Positions 27,468 to 37,034 of a stretch of 64,000 bases of DNA are shown here, piece after piece. Within the stretch, counting starts at the first letter, position 1. Every line of letters begins with the position of its first letter. This DNA is from Fidelibacterota bacterium (GTDB taxonomy: Bacteria > Fidelibacterota > Marinisomatia > Marinisomatales > TCS55). Below the pieces are notes generated by a model that had not been told where the DNA came from, did not search any database, and saw only the letters and a program-made list of their open reading frames with translations. The stretch spans positions 16,157-80,156 of the forward strand of contig JAERSH010000020.1 in NCBI GenBank assembly GCA_016845785.1. The letters run 5' to 3'. Made by a program: the position numbers and the translations under genes.

Positions 27468-29189
27468 TTACTGCGTTCTTCGAATTTCTAATACTTTATT
27501 CATACCTTCAAAAACCATCCATATGATCAGAATAATCAGAATAATGGTTAACCCAAATAAGACGGTATTTTGATTGTAAAACTTCAATGCGTTGGCCACC
27601 AGTGCTGTAAAGGTGATGAGCAGGACGAGCAGCATGGGAATCAGGATGGGCAGTACAGGTTTTTTCTTTTGCCAATAATAGAGAGATAACACCATTAACG
27701 TCAGGGCAGCTAACATTTGATTACTGGCACCGAAGATAGGCCATAACACCCACCCGGCCTGTCGTGCCGCGCCCGTACTAGGGTCGGACACATTCCAAAA
27801 TGCCAATAAAACTGCCGGCACAATGGCAATCACAGTTGCAATATATCGGTTGGATAAGGGCTTTAATCCTGTGGCCAACCCAAATTCATTTAAAATAAAC
27901 CGCTGAATCCGAGTGGCCGTATCTAAAGTGGTTGCAGCAAATGAAATGACCAGAACAGCCATGAGTGTATTAGCCATTCCTTCGGGAATTCCTAAAGATT
28001 GCAATAGTGCCCCGCCCCCCAATACGAATGCGGTGGCTTTGTTGCTGCTGGCGTGGGCCCATGTATCGTAATAGACAGCCCAATTCAAATCGGCCACTTG
28101 ACCCACCGCTGGTAAATGGCTACTGCCCACGAGGGAGATGCCCGCTACGGCTGCAATGGTGGATGCCAGGGCCAATGTCCCCTCTCCAATCATACCACCA
28201 TATCCCACCTGTTTCGCATCAGATAATTGTTCCAATTGTTTCGAGGATGTCCCCGATGCTACCAAACCATGAAATCCGCTAATGGCACCACAAGCAATGG
28301 TCACAAAAAGTAGTGGAAATAATCCCGGTGTTCCCGGTTCAGATAATGATCGAACCGCAGGCGCATCCACCATGGGTTGGGCCACAAAGATGCCTAAAAA
28401 TAATAATCCAAGCCCCACAAATAATTGATGACTATTAATATAATCACGCGGTTGAAGCAGTGTCCATACCGGCAATAAACTGGCTATTGCGGAATAAATG
28501 AAGAGCAGAATGATCCAAAGGTTTTTTGCATCCTGCACGGCCATGAATGTGGTGAAATCCACTGGTGCTTTCGTCCCCACCCACACAAAAAAGTATAGCA
28601 TTCCTAAGGCAATCAAGGATGGGATAAGACTATCCATTTTCTTTTTATAAATCAGAAACCCTAGAATGATGGCAATAATAATTTCAACATTGATGGGAAT
28701 GACTGAGGCAGGAATACCTACAAATAAATCGGCAATGGCCATGGCAAAAACTGCCAGGACTAACCATACCAGTAAAATCACAAAAATAAGAAACATAAGG
28801 CGGGCACGTTTACTGATCGTTGTGGATGCAATATCAGCAATGCTTCTGCCCTTTTCTTTTACACTGGTCACCAATGCGCCGAAATCATGGACGGCACCCA
28901 TGAAAACCGTACCTACCAATATCCAAACCAATGCTGGCAGCCAACCCCAGTAGGCAGCTACACAAGGACCAATGATGGGCGCTGCGCCGGCAATCGATGT
29001 AAAATGATGCCCAAATAAAATATGCTTCTTTGTAGGGACGTAATCTACACCATCCTCCATGGCTGTAGATGGCATGGTGATTTCCGTATCATGAATACCA
29101 TAGATACGGTCACCAATAAATTTTGCATAAAACCGGTACCCAAGAAAAAATACAAATAGTCCTAAGCCGACCAGAACAATCGAATTCAT
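27468..29189 (-). CDS. cstA: CstA-family peptide/pyruvate transporter
   Basis: Inner-membrane transporter of 573 residues with about sixteen helices. The CstA signatures are FGHHFTSIAGAAPIIGPC near residue 59, GAVHDFGALV near 98 and SGFHGLVASGTSSKQL near 306. Family members take up peptides or pyruvate during carbon limitation. It is shorter than E. coli CstA (about 700 residues), like many bacterial homologues. It sits between dxs and the mutase with small gaps on both sides (3 and 22 bases). Substrate cannot be fixed. Confidence 0.9.
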   Translation of the reverse strand: MNSIVLVGLGLFVFFLGYRFYAKFIGDRIYGIHDTEITMPSTAMEDGVDYVPTKKHILFGHHFTSIAGAAPIIGPCVAAYWGWLPALVWILVGTVFMGAVHDFGALVTSVKEKGRSIADIASTTISKRARLMFLIFVILLVWLVLAVFAMAIADLFVGIPASVIPINVEIIIAIILGFLIYKKKMDSLIPSLIALGMLYFFVWVGTKAPVDFTTFMAVQDAKNLWIILLFIYSAIASLLPVWTLLQPRDYINSHQLFVGLGLLFLGIFVAQPMVDAPAVRSLSEPGTPGLFPLLFVTIACGAISGFHGLVASGTSSKQLEQLSDAKQVGYGGMIGEGTLALASTIAAVAGISLVGSSHLPAVGQVADLNWAVYYDTWAHASSNKATAFVLGGGALLQSLGIPEGMANTLMAVLVISFAATTLDTATRIQRFILNEFGLATGLKPLSNRYIATVIAIVPAVLLAFWNVSDPSTGAARQAGWVLWPIFGASNQMLAALTLMVLSLYYWQKKKPVLPILIPMLLVLLITFTALVANALKFYNQNTVLFGLTIILIILIIWMVFEGMNKVLEIRRTQ

Positions 29190-29192
29190 AAG

Positions 29193-31115
29193 CTATGCAC
29201 TCATTCCTACGGGCATAGATTTCCTCGAAACCGCCGCTTTAATTCCTGCAGGGTTGATTCCACATTTATCCAGAAGCACTTGCCGTGGGCCATGCTCCAC
29301 ATATTCGTCCGGTAGAGAAATAATGTTCGTTTCACCATCATACCCATTGGTGGATAGCCATGACATTACCCCTTCACCAAATCCACCAGATCTGACCCCT
29401 TCTTCTACCGTAATCACTTGGTCAAATCGACCGATAATTGATTGTAAATAAGATGTATCCATGGGTTTAATAAAACGGCAATTCACGATTTCGGCACCGA
29501 TTCCCTCTTGGGCCAATTGATCTGCAGCATTTACTGCATCTCTCACTTGGGCGCCTATGGCCAATATGACTACATCCTTCCCTTGGCGGACCACTTCCCA
29601 ACTGCCAATGGGTAATAATTCGGACTGCCCTTGGGGATCAAATGCTACGGAAGATGCTTTGGGATAGCGTATGGCAAATGGACCATCATGATCCAGGGCC
29701 GTATATAGTAGATGTCGCAATTCATTCCCATCTTTTGGGGAAGCCACAACCATTCCTTGAATACATCGCATGTACGCAATATCCAACGCACCATGATGGG
29801 TGGGTCCATCCTCGCCGGCAATGCCTGAACGATCCATACAGAATACCACCGGCAGATGCTGAATGGCCGTATCATGAACTACATGGTCAAATGCCCGTTG
29901 TAGAAAAGTAGAATAAATAGCCACAATGGGACGCACACCTTCGGTAGCCAGTCCTGCGGCAAACGTGACACCATGCCCTTCTGCAATCCCCACATCATAA
30001 TACCGATCAGGAAATGCTTTTTCATAGGGTACAAGGCCGGTCCCCTCTCGCATGGCGGCAGTGATGCAAACCGTATCTTTTCGGTTCCGGGCAATTTCAC
30101 ACACAAGAGAGCCAAATACTTCCTGAAAGACAGGCGCATTGGGTACTGTTTCTGCTGGCGATGGAATTTTTTCTTTGGCTTTACCGTTCGGCTTCACCGC
30201 ATGAAACTTGACTGCATCACTATGATATTCTCCATTTTCGCCATTTGTAGAGACCAATCCCTTCCCTTTTTTGGTGAGGATATGGAGCAAAGCTGGTGTT
30301 TTTAAATCTTTCACCCTATCTAGAGTAGACACAAGCGCATCAAGGTCATGACCATCTATAGGACCGAAATATCTAAACCCAAGTTCTTCAAATAACATTC
30401 CGGGGACCAATAATGATTTTAAACTTTCTTCAATCCGATGAAGCATGGTTCGTGCTGTCTTTTTACCAAAAGGTAATTTCCCGGAAATCTTCCAAATTTC
30501 TTCTCGAATTCGATTATAAATGGGATTGGTTACAATTCGAGTGAGATAAGCATTCATGGCGCCTACATTGGGACTGATAGACATTTCATTATCATTCAAC
30601 ACGACCAACATGGGTGTTCTGAGGTGGCCCGCATTATTTAATGCTTCAAAGGCGAGCCCTCCCGTCATTGAACCATCACCAATCACGGCCACGACACGAT
30701 AATCTTTTCCCGTCCGTTTCCGTGCTTCTGCAATCCCCGTGGCAGCAGAAATGGATGTGGATGCATGACCGGCACCAAATGCATCATATTCACTTTCAGA
30801 TCGCTTTAAAAACCCACTAAGGCCTCCATGTTGGCGGATGGTGGGAAAGGTATCATATCGTCCGGTGAGTAGCTTATGGGCATACCCTTGATGACCTACA
30901 TCCCACACCACTTTATCATCTGGTGTATCGAAAACTTTATGGAGTGCAACCGTCAACTCAACCACACCAAGCGTCGGTGCCAAGTGCCCCCCCACTTGGC
31001 TTACCACATCAATGGTATGGGCCCGAACTTCATCCGCCAATTGCCGTAATTGTTCCGGCGTAAAATCCTTAATATCCGCTGGGGATTTTATTTTGGGGAG
31101 AAATTCAAGCTGCAT
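29193..31115 (-). CDS. dxs: 1-deoxy-D-xylulose-5-phosphate synthase
   Basis: Thiamine-diphosphate enzyme making DXP from pyruvate and glyceraldehyde 3-phosphate, the first step of the MEP isoprenoid pathway. I start it at the ATG at 31115 (MQLEFLPKIKSP), giving 640 residues and the usual N terminus. The frame is open to 31169 but that would overlap pdxT by 65 bases instead of 11. GDGSMTGG with a downstream NDNEMSISPNVGAMN marks the ThDP site. ispH, the last MEP step, is three genes upstream in the same run. Confidence 0.95.
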   Translation of the reverse strand: MQLEFLPKIKSPADIKDFTPEQLRQLADEVRAHTIDVVSQVGGHLAPTLGVVELTVALHKVFDTPDDKVVWDVGHQGYAHKLLTGRYDTFPTIRQHGGLSGFLKRSESEYDAFGAGHASTSISAATGIAEARKRTGKDYRVVAVIGDGSMTGGLAFEALNNAGHLRTPMLVVLNDNEMSISPNVGAMNAYLTRIVTNPIYNRIREEIWKISGKLPFGKKTARTMLHRIEESLKSLLVPGMLFEELGFRYFGPIDGHDLDALVSTLDRVKDLKTPALLHILTKKGKGLVSTNGENGEYHSDAVKFHAVKPNGKAKEKIPSPAETVPNAPVFQEVFGSLVCEIARNRKDTVCITAAMREGTGLVPYEKAFPDRYYDVGIAEGHGVTFAAGLATEGVRPIVAIYSTFLQRAFDHVVHDTAIQHLPVVFCMDRSGIAGEDGPTHHGALDIAYMRCIQGMVVASPKDGNELRHLLYTALDHDGPFAIRYPKASSVAFDPQGQSELLPIGSWEVVRQGKDVVILAIGAQVRDAVNAADQLAQEGIGAEIVNCRFIKPMDTSYLQSIIGRFDQVITVEEGVRSGGFGEGVMSWLSTNGYDGETNIISLPDEYVEHGPRQVLLDKCGINPAGIKAAVSRKSMPVGMSA

Positions 31116-31692
31116 GGATGGTTTCAAATTGCTTTTTGAATGTGAATTCATGGAATATAGTGACATCATCCAATTCAGGATGAAAAGCCAGTCCCAAATG
31201 GTGGCCTTGTTTTACAGCCACCGGTTCACCATCATAGGAACTGATGACCTCAACTGTTGGACCAACTCTGGATATTTTAGGTGCACGAATAAATGTGGCT
31301 TTAGTCGATTTGGATTGCTCATCTAACGAAACGGGTAAACTATCCGTAAATGAATGAACCTGTCGGCCGTATGCATTTCGATCTACGTCCACATCTATAA
31401 TACCTAAGGAAGAGACACGGGAGTCTTCCACTGAACGGGCCATCATAATGAGACCGGCACAGGTGCCCAGTATAGGATTTTTTTCAGAAAATTCTCGGAT
31501 CGGTTTATGAAATCCGACTCTCTCCATCAGATCGGTCATGGTAGTGGACTCACCGCCGGGGATGATTAACCCTGCAATGGAATCCAATTGCTCCGGATAT
31601 CGCACTTCAGTAGAGACCATACCCAACTGATCCAATATCTGGATATGTTTTTCATAGTCCCCCTGTAATGCCAGGACGCCAATCATCTTCAA
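31105..31692 (-). CDS. pdxT: PLP synthase glutaminase subunit PdxT
   Basis: Class I glutaminase that feeds ammonia to PdxS for pyridoxal phosphate synthesis. The 195 residues contain GGEST (46-50), the nucleophile Cys78 in LGTCAGL and the His-x-Glu pair in FHPELDD. It follows pdxS by 18 bases and overlaps dxs. This is the DXP-independent B6 route, so the dxs neighbour serves isoprenoids and possibly thiamine, not B6. Confidence 0.96.
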   Translation of the reverse strand: MKMIGVLALQGDYEKHIQILDQLGMVSTEVRYPEQLDSIAGLIIPGGESTTMTDLMERVGFHKPIREFSEKNPILGTCAGLIMMARSVEDSRVSSLGIIDVDVDRNAYGRQVHSFTDSLPVSLDEQSKSTKATFIRAPKISRVGPTVEVISSYDGEPVAVKQGHHLGLAFHPELDDVTIFHEFTFKKQFETIHAA

Positions 31693-31710
31693 ATTGGAAG
31701 CCCGGCTTCC

Positions 31711-32595
31711 TTACCAGCCTCTTTCCTGTAAACGCTCACCTTCAGGAATTTCTGACATGTCTAACCCCTTCATAGCGGATTGGAGTCCTGTAGAAATTTC
31801 AACCAGTTTAGCCGGATCTTTGTAATAGGTTACTGCATCCACAATGGCTTTTGCTCTTGGGGCAGGATCGTCACTCATAAATATACCGGAACCGACAAAC
31901 ACAGTTTCTGCGCCCAATTGCATCATTAATGATGCATCTGCAGGGGTTGCCACACCGCCTGCAGCAAAATTTGGTACGGGCAGTTTCCCTAATTTGGCCA
32001 CTTGTTGGACTAAGGCAAATGGGGCACCCATATCTTTTGCAGCAGCCATGAGTTCATCCTGATCCATAACGGTTAATTTTTTCATATCACTTTGGACTTG
32101 ACGCATATGACGCACCGCTTCAACAATATTACCGCTGCCCGCTTCACCCTTCGTTCGGATCATAGCTGCACCTTCTCCGATTCGACGAAGGGCTTCACCT
32201 AAATTCCGGCAACCACATACAAAGGGAACTTTAAAATCGTGTTTCCAAATATGATTATGTTCGTCGGCAGGGGTCAGCACTTCACTTTCATCTACGAAAT
32301 CTACTTCCAATGCTTCCAGAATTTGCGCTTCAGCAAAATGGCCAATTCGCACTTTTGCCATCACCGGAATGGATACCACTTTTTGAATATCCTTAATCAT
32401 TTGAGGATCACTTGCACGTGCAATACCACCCTCTTCTCTGATGAGTGCAGGAATTCGCTCCAAAGCCATCACAGCTACCGCACCTGCATCTTCAGCAATT
32501 TTTGCTTGGTCCGCATTCATCACATCCATGATGACGCCACCTTTTAACATTTCGGCCAAACCGACTTTAACTTCGAATGATCCTTTATCAGCCAT
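31711..32595 (-). CDS. pdxS: PLP synthase subunit PdxS
   Basis: Synthase subunit that builds pyridoxal 5'-phosphate from ribose 5-phosphate, glyceraldehyde 3-phosphate and ammonia. From the ATG at 32595 ([10 protein letters not shown]), which follows a strong AGGAG site, it has 294 residues, the family norm. In-frame codons up to 32622 lie inside ispH and are excluded. [14 protein letters not shown] holds the substrate-binding Lys, and [15 protein letters not shown] is the C-terminal phosphate site. Confidence 0.97.
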   Translation of the reverse strand: MADKGSFEVKVGLAEMLKGGVIMDVMNADQAKIAEDAGAVAVMALERIPALIREEGGIARASDPQMIKDIQKVVSIPVMAKVRIGHFAEAQILEALEVDFVDESEVLTPADEHNHIWKHDFKVPFVCGCRNLGEALRRIGEGAAMIRTKGEAGSGNIVEAVRHMRQVQSDMKKLTVMDQDELMAAAKDMGAPFALVQQVAKLGKLPVPNFAAGGVATPADASLMMQLGAETVFVGSGIFMSDDPAPRAKAIVDAVTYYKDPAKLVEISTGLQSAMKGLDMSEIPEGERLQERGW

Positions 32596-33448
32596 AAACA
32601 ATCTCCTCTGGGACGTTCCCAATTTCTTTAATTTTGGTTAACACTTCATCAATGATATTATCCGGTGTACTCGCGCCTGCAGATACACCAACAACTTCTG
32701 CACCTTTTAGCCAATTGTCTTTTATGTCATCAGCGCAGGTAACTTGGAATGAATTTTTATTTCGCTCTTTTGCTAAGGCAGTTAAGCGTTTCGAATTGGC
32801 GCTTGTAAAAGAACCAATCACAATCATCACATCGCACTGCTTTGCCAATTCTTTTATTTGTGTTTGGTTCCGTTTTGTGGGAAAACAAATGGTATTTACA
32901 AACCGAAGGTCAAATACTTTGGTCATAATTATATTAATAATTTCCTGAACGTTTTCAATCGTTTGGGTGGATTGACTCACCACACCTGCCCGTTTTGTTT
33001 TTCGCAGTGCCTGGGCTTCCTCCGGAGTCGCAACAATGATGGGGTCTTTTACTTGACTGGCTATGCCCACCACTTCATCGTGGCCATGATCACCGACAAT
33101 AATAATTTTTCGCCCTTCTGATTCCAATTTTTTGACTTCTTCATGGATTTCCCACACCAATGGGCAAGTGGCATCCACGATATTCATTTCTTTTGATTGG
33201 GCATCACCCCAGGTATCTACAGCTGTACCATGGGCACGGAAAAGAATGGGCTTCCCATCCGGAACTTCATCCAATGTGTCTACCACTTTTGCGCCGGCCG
33301 TATCCAATGCATTCACCACATTTTCATTATGAACAATATGGCCAAGCATATACACATCACCATGCTTTTCTGCCGTCTCGTAGGCTAAATCCACTGCATC
33401 ACGTACCCCAAAACAATAACCGGCATCTTTTGCTAAAAGAATTTTCAT
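32588..33448 (-). CDS. ispH: 4-hydroxy-3-methylbut-2-enyl diphosphate reductase
   Basis: [4Fe-4S] enzyme for the last MEP-pathway step, producing IPP and DMAPP. The three cluster cysteines lie in GYCFGV (Cys12), DATCPLVW and [11 protein letters not shown]. The 286 residues are typical. It overlaps the DHH phosphoesterase by four bases and pdxS by eight. Confidence 0.97.
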   Translation of the reverse strand: MKILLAKDAGYCFGVRDAVDLAYETAEKHGDVYMLGHIVHNENVVNALDTAGAKVVDTLDEVPDGKPILFRAHGTAVDTWGDAQSKEMNIVDATCPLVWEIHEEVKKLESEGRKIIIVGDHGHDEVVGIASQVKDPIIVATPEEAQALRKTKRAGVVSQSTQTIENVQEIINIIMTKVFDLRFVNTICFPTKRNQTQIKELAKQCDVMIVIGSFTSANSKRLTALAKERNKNSFQVTCADDIKDNWLKGAEVVGVSAGASTPDNIIDEVLTKIKEIGNVPEEIVYG

Positions 33449-34449
33449 TCCGGATGTCCATTCTGGTTCGCAAGCGCTGCCTGTGTTTCGGATAATACTT
33501 TTGGTAGCACTTCATCCAAAGATCCTTTCGCCACGGCACCTGCAGCCAATTGATGACCACCGCCACCCATGGCTTTGGCAATACCATTAATTATATATTT
33601 TCCTTTAGATCTGAAATTAATTCGGCATGAATCTTCTGAATTTTCAAATACCATTACCGCCACTTCTACACCCCGGATTGTCCGGACAAAATCAGTAAAT
33701 CCATCCACATCTTTTTTAGAGGCGCCCGCTTCATCCATCATGGATTGATTAATGGTGAACCAAGCCAATTCACCTGTTTCATTATAATTCAAATTGTTTA
33801 GAATAAGTCCCAATAATGCCACGCGCCCTTTTGAACTGCTTTCATATACGGACTGATATATAGCCGATGTATTCACACCGGCACCAATACAATCCATGGC
33901 AATTTGGTGACATTTTTGATTGGTATTGCTATAGCAAAACGATCCTGTATCTGTCATTACACCGGTATAAATACCATCCGCAATTTCTTTCGTTAGCTCA
34001 ATATCATTGGCCACCATAAAATCGTAAACCATTTCACCTGTGGCAGCTGCTTCAATATCGATATAATTTTCTGCAAATCGACCATCGCTCAAATCAGGAT
34101 GATGATCAATGTTGACTACATGAATTTTATTAGATTCTAATACATCACCAATTTGCCGCATACGGCGATAGTCACCCACATCAAAAATCAATGCCAATTC
34201 CGCATTGGCTATCCAATCTGTATGCTGATCGGCGCTAAACGTTTCAATGACATCATTGGTGTTTAAAAATTCATATTCAAAAGGGAGGTCAGAAATATGG
34301 ATAAACCGACAATCTTTTCCCTGACTTTTCAGATAATGATACATGGCATAAGCACTGCCGAGCCCATCGCCGTCAGGATTTTCATGGGTGGAAAGAATTA
34401 TCCTGTCCACACCATTGATTGTTTTATGTAATGATTTCCAGTCTAACAT
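33445..34449 (-). CDS. DHH/DHHA1 phosphoesterase (NrnA-like)
   Basis: Mn2+-dependent phosphodiesterase of 334 residues. Motifs ENPDGDGLGSA near 23-33 and NIDHHPD near 113 form the DHH metal site, and the C-terminal DHHA1 domain ends in GGGGHQLAAGA. Close relatives degrade nanoRNA or pAp; some degrade linear pApA from c-di-AMP, which would connect it to cdaA at 11.3 kb. That connection is speculative. A 70-base gap separates it from pduO. Confidence 0.88.
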   Translation of the reverse strand: MLDWKSLHKTINGVDRIILSTHENPDGDGLGSAYAMYHYLKSQGKDCRFIHISDLPFEYEFLNTNDVIETFSADQHTDWIANAELALIFDVGDYRRMRQIGDVLESNKIHVVNIDHHPDLSDGRFAENYIDIEAAATGEMVYDFMVANDIELTKEIADGIYTGVMTDTGSFCYSNTNQKCHQIAMDCIGAGVNTSAIYQSVYESSSKGRVALLGLILNNLNYNETGELAWFTINQSMMDEAGASKKDVDGFTDFVRTIRGVEVAVMVFENSEDSCRINFRSKGKYIINGIAKAMGGGGHQLAAGAVAKGSLDEVLPKVLSETQAALANQNGHPE

Positions 34450-34519
34450 GATGTTTAGAAGACCGGGAATTTAGGGATATTTGAGTGATTTTATCTAACT
34501 ATCGAACAGGAATTGCGAA

Positions 34520-35065
34520 TTATTTTTCCCGATCCCATAATGCTTCACTACCATCATTTTTTTGGTTAGCGTACCGCACCAAAACAAAGAGATAGTCACT
34601 GAGGCGATTCAGATATTGAAGCCAGAATTTTACATCCATACCACTGTTCATTAATGTAACACAGGATCGTTCTGCACGGCGACAGACTGAACGGGCCACA
34701 TGGAGACGTGCACAAAAATCATCACCACCGGGCAAAATAAATTCTTTTAACGGTGGCAGTTCACTATTCATTTTTTCGATGGATGCTTCTAATACGCCAA
34801 TTCGGCTTTCATCCAATAAAGATAATTCCGTTTCGGGCATGGATGCTTCACCACCCATATTAAAAATATCCTGCTGAATGGATGTTAACGCTTCAATCCA
34901 TTTTTGATCTTCACCAGCGGCCAAGGCCAAGCCTAAATGGGAATTTAATTCATCCAAGTCCCCTTGAAAAACCATGGCAGGATGATCTTTGGAAACACGT
35001 TTACCATCGCCCATCCCAGTTTCACCCTTATCACCCGTTTTGGTTGTGACCTTGGATATTCTCAT
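34520..35065 (-). CDS. pduO: ATP:cob(I)alamin adenosyltransferase, PduO type
   Basis: Transfers the adenosyl group of ATP to cob(I)alamin to make coenzyme B12. The 181 residues start RISKVTTKTGDKGETGMGDG (after Met1), the PduO ATP-binding loop, and include the conserved CRRAERS helix near 125. It lies three bases after nhaD. The obvious client in the window is the acyl-CoA mutase at 25.8-27.4 kb. No B12 riboswitch is visible. Confidence 0.93.
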   Translation of the reverse strand: MRISKVTTKTGDKGETGMGDGKRVSKDHPAMVFQGDLDELNSHLGLALAAGEDQKWIEALTSIQQDIFNMGGEASMPETELSLLDESRIGVLEASIEKMNSELPPLKEFILPGGDDFCARLHVARSVCRRAERSCVTLMNSGMDVKFWLQYLNRLSDYLFVLVRYANQKNDGSEALWDREK

Positions 35066-35068
35066 TTT

Positions 35069-36469
35069 TTAGAAAAAGATGAAACTGACCAAGACAAATA
35101 ATGGCATCAAAATCGGTACGGACCATTTGAATAAATATCCAAAAAATGAAGGCATTTCAATACCCGATGATTCTGAGATGGATTTCACCATGAAATTCGG
35201 TGCATTACCGATATAGGTATTGGCACCCATGAAAACGGCACCGGCAGAAATGGCCAACAATGTTTGACTCAAATCACCCATTAATACGGAGGGATCACCC
35301 CCGGCCGTATTGAAGAACACCAAATAGGTTGGTGCATTATCCAGAAAACTTGAAAGAATCCCCGTGGCCCAAAAATACATATAATTGATAGGTCCAGCCT
35401 CGTTAGATACAGAACTGATAATGGCCGATAAAGCACCGTCAGCACCCGCTTTTAAAATGGCAATGGCAGGAATGATGGTAATAAATATTCCCGCAAATAA
35501 CTTGGCGACTTCCACAATGGGGAACCACGTGTATTCATTCGCCTTTCGAATGGTTTGACTGGTCATCTTCCAACTGGCAACGGTGAGGACAAGCAACAGC
35601 ACATCGCGGACAATATTTTGCAATTCCAAATGGACATGATAAACCTCAAATGAAATATGCGGCCGCCAAAACCCACTCAATAATACACCCCCAATCACAC
35701 CCAACAATAGAATGAGATTAAATGAGCCTTTAAAACCCAATTTTTCAGGTGAATCGGGCACCGGATGAGAAGATTCTTTATTGTAAAGATAGGTATCCAA
35801 TGCAAAAAATATAGCCAATAGACATGCCATCAAAAATAACATGGGTACAAACATGGCCGATGTGGTCCAAAAGAAATCGACACCCTTCAGAAATCCCAGA
35901 AACAGTGGTGGATCACCAAGTGGCGTTAGAGACCCGCCAATATTGGCAACGAGAAAAATGAAAAATACAATAACATGAACCTTTTTCTCACGATCCTTAT
36001 TGGCACGAATTAAAGGTCGAATGAGCAACATGGCGGCACCGGTCGTTCCCATCCAACTGGCCAAAACTGTACCAATAAAAATGACACCGGTATTGACGAT
36101 GGGTTTTCCAACAAGTGATCCTGTAAGCTGAACACCACCAGAAATGGTGAATAATGACAGAAGGAGAATAATGAAGGGGACGTATTCTAACAAACCCACA
36201 TGAAGCAATTCATATAAGGTGATTGAAAATCCGGCCTTGAATAAAAATGGCACAATGAGCAACACTGCCCAAAATGCGGAAATTTTTCCAAAATGCTGGT
36301 GCCAAAAATGAGGCGCCACCAATGGAAAAACAGCGATGGATAATAATATGCCTGCAAATGGAATTACCCAATAAATGGATAAATCTGCCCCATCCAAATG
36401 GGGCGCACCGCCACCTGCGGCAAATGCCATACTTGAAAAGATGAATAATAATAGTGTGAGTTTTTTCAT
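35069..36469 (-). CDS. nhaD: NhaD-type Na+/H+ antiporter
   Basis: Membrane antiporter of 466 residues in the ion-transporter superfamily. It has a cleavable-looking signal (MKKLTLLLFIFSSMAFA) and about twelve further helices. Recognisable stretches are ANIGGSLTPLGDPPLFLGF and SSFLDNAPTYLVFFN, the paired hairpin regions of NhaD. It heads the 22-kb minus-strand run and is divergent from nqrM with 122 bases between, so it probably has its own promoter there. With Na+-NQR next door it would couple sodium and proton gradients. Confidence 0.88.
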   Translation of the reverse strand: MKKLTLLLFIFSSMAFAAGGGAPHLDGADLSIYWVIPFAGILLSIAVFPLVAPHFWHQHFGKISAFWAVLLIVPFLFKAGFSITLYELLHVGLLEYVPFIILLLSLFTISGGVQLTGSLVGKPIVNTGVIFIGTVLASWMGTTGAAMLLIRPLIRANKDREKKVHVIVFFIFLVANIGGSLTPLGDPPLFLGFLKGVDFFWTTSAMFVPMLFLMACLLAIFFALDTYLYNKESSHPVPDSPEKLGFKGSFNLILLLGVIGGVLLSGFWRPHISFEVYHVHLELQNIVRDVLLLVLTVASWKMTSQTIRKANEYTWFPIVEVAKLFAGIFITIIPAIAILKAGADGALSAIISSVSNEAGPINYMYFWATGILSSFLDNAPTYLVFFNTAGGDPSVLMGDLSQTLLAISAGAVFMGANTYIGNAPNFMVKSISESSGIEMPSFFGYLFKWSVPILMPLFVLVSFIFF

Positions 36470-36591
36470 GATTTGATATGTTTTATTTATGGATTTCCCC
36501 TGCTCAAAAGAGCCGGAAATTAATGGCTAAAGGGATTACGTCCAAATTATTGATAGGAGATTTATATCTTCCTTTCGATTTAATTTAAAGT

Positions 36592-36768
36592 ATGGATTTA
36601 CTCCTTACAATTGTGGTGATCGCATTGGCCATCTTAGGGATGTCTGTGGGTATCATCTTTAATAATAAACCGCTTCAAGGATCCTGTGGTGGTGTGGCCA
36701 GTGATTGTGTTTGTCTTAAGGGGGGCACTTGCGACGATCCTTCTCAACAACCGGAGGTACCATCATGA
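36592..36768 (+). CDS. nqrM: Na+-NQR maturation protein NqrM (DUF539)
   Basis: A 58-codon gene read from the gap: one membrane helix (about 3-23), then NNKPLQGSCGGVASDC and VCLKGGTCDDP. The GSCGG motif and four cysteines (32, 39, 41 and 47) are the NqrM hallmark. NqrM is required for Na+-NQR assembly, probably delivering iron to the NqrD/NqrE centre. Its stop overlaps the next ATG (ATGA). It is unusual in being on the opposite strand from nqrABCDEF-apbE and convergent with apbE; normally it follows apbE directly. Confidence 0.88.
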   Translation: MDLLLTIVVIALAILGMSVGIIFNNKPLQGSCGGVASDCVCLKGGTCDDPSQQPEVPS

Positions 36769-37034
36769 ATGAAAATTCCAAATATGAAAAGGCCCGACAA
36801 CGGGTAAAAGATAAAATGGATTTCTACTGCCACATTGCAACTTATGTGGTCGTATGTACGTTTCTATATTTCATTAATCAAAATACATCACCGGGGTATG
36901 ATTGGTATATCTGGCCTGTTTGTGGCTGGGGTATCGGTGTATTTTTCCATGGATTAAATGTATTTTTAATCGGGAACAATACGGCCCTCATGGATGATAT
37001 GATTAAAAAAGAAATGGATAAAATGGGGGATTAG
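36765..37034 (+). CDS. 2TM-domain protein
   Basis: An 89-residue protein from the ATG at 36765, chosen because GGAGG lies ten bases upstream and the codon overlaps the nqrM stop. A short charged N terminus (about 1-22) precedes two helices (about 24-42 and 53-73), with WYIWPVCGWGIGVFFHG between and within them, the pfam 2TM signature. Such domains occur alone or fused to regulators; function is unknown. Its stop overlaps that of the convergent apbE by four bases. Confidence 0.85.
   Translation: MNENSKYEKARQRVKDKMDFYCHIATYVVVCTFLYFINQNTSPGYDWYIWPVCGWGIGVFFHGLNVFLIGNNTALMDDMIKKEMDKMGD

Noticed and set aside
34450..34519. Possible riboswitch or promoter ahead of the DHH gene, near pduO
   Set aside because: Only 70 bases, with no B12-box (GCCACTG), no stable stem and no well-spaced -35/-10 pair.
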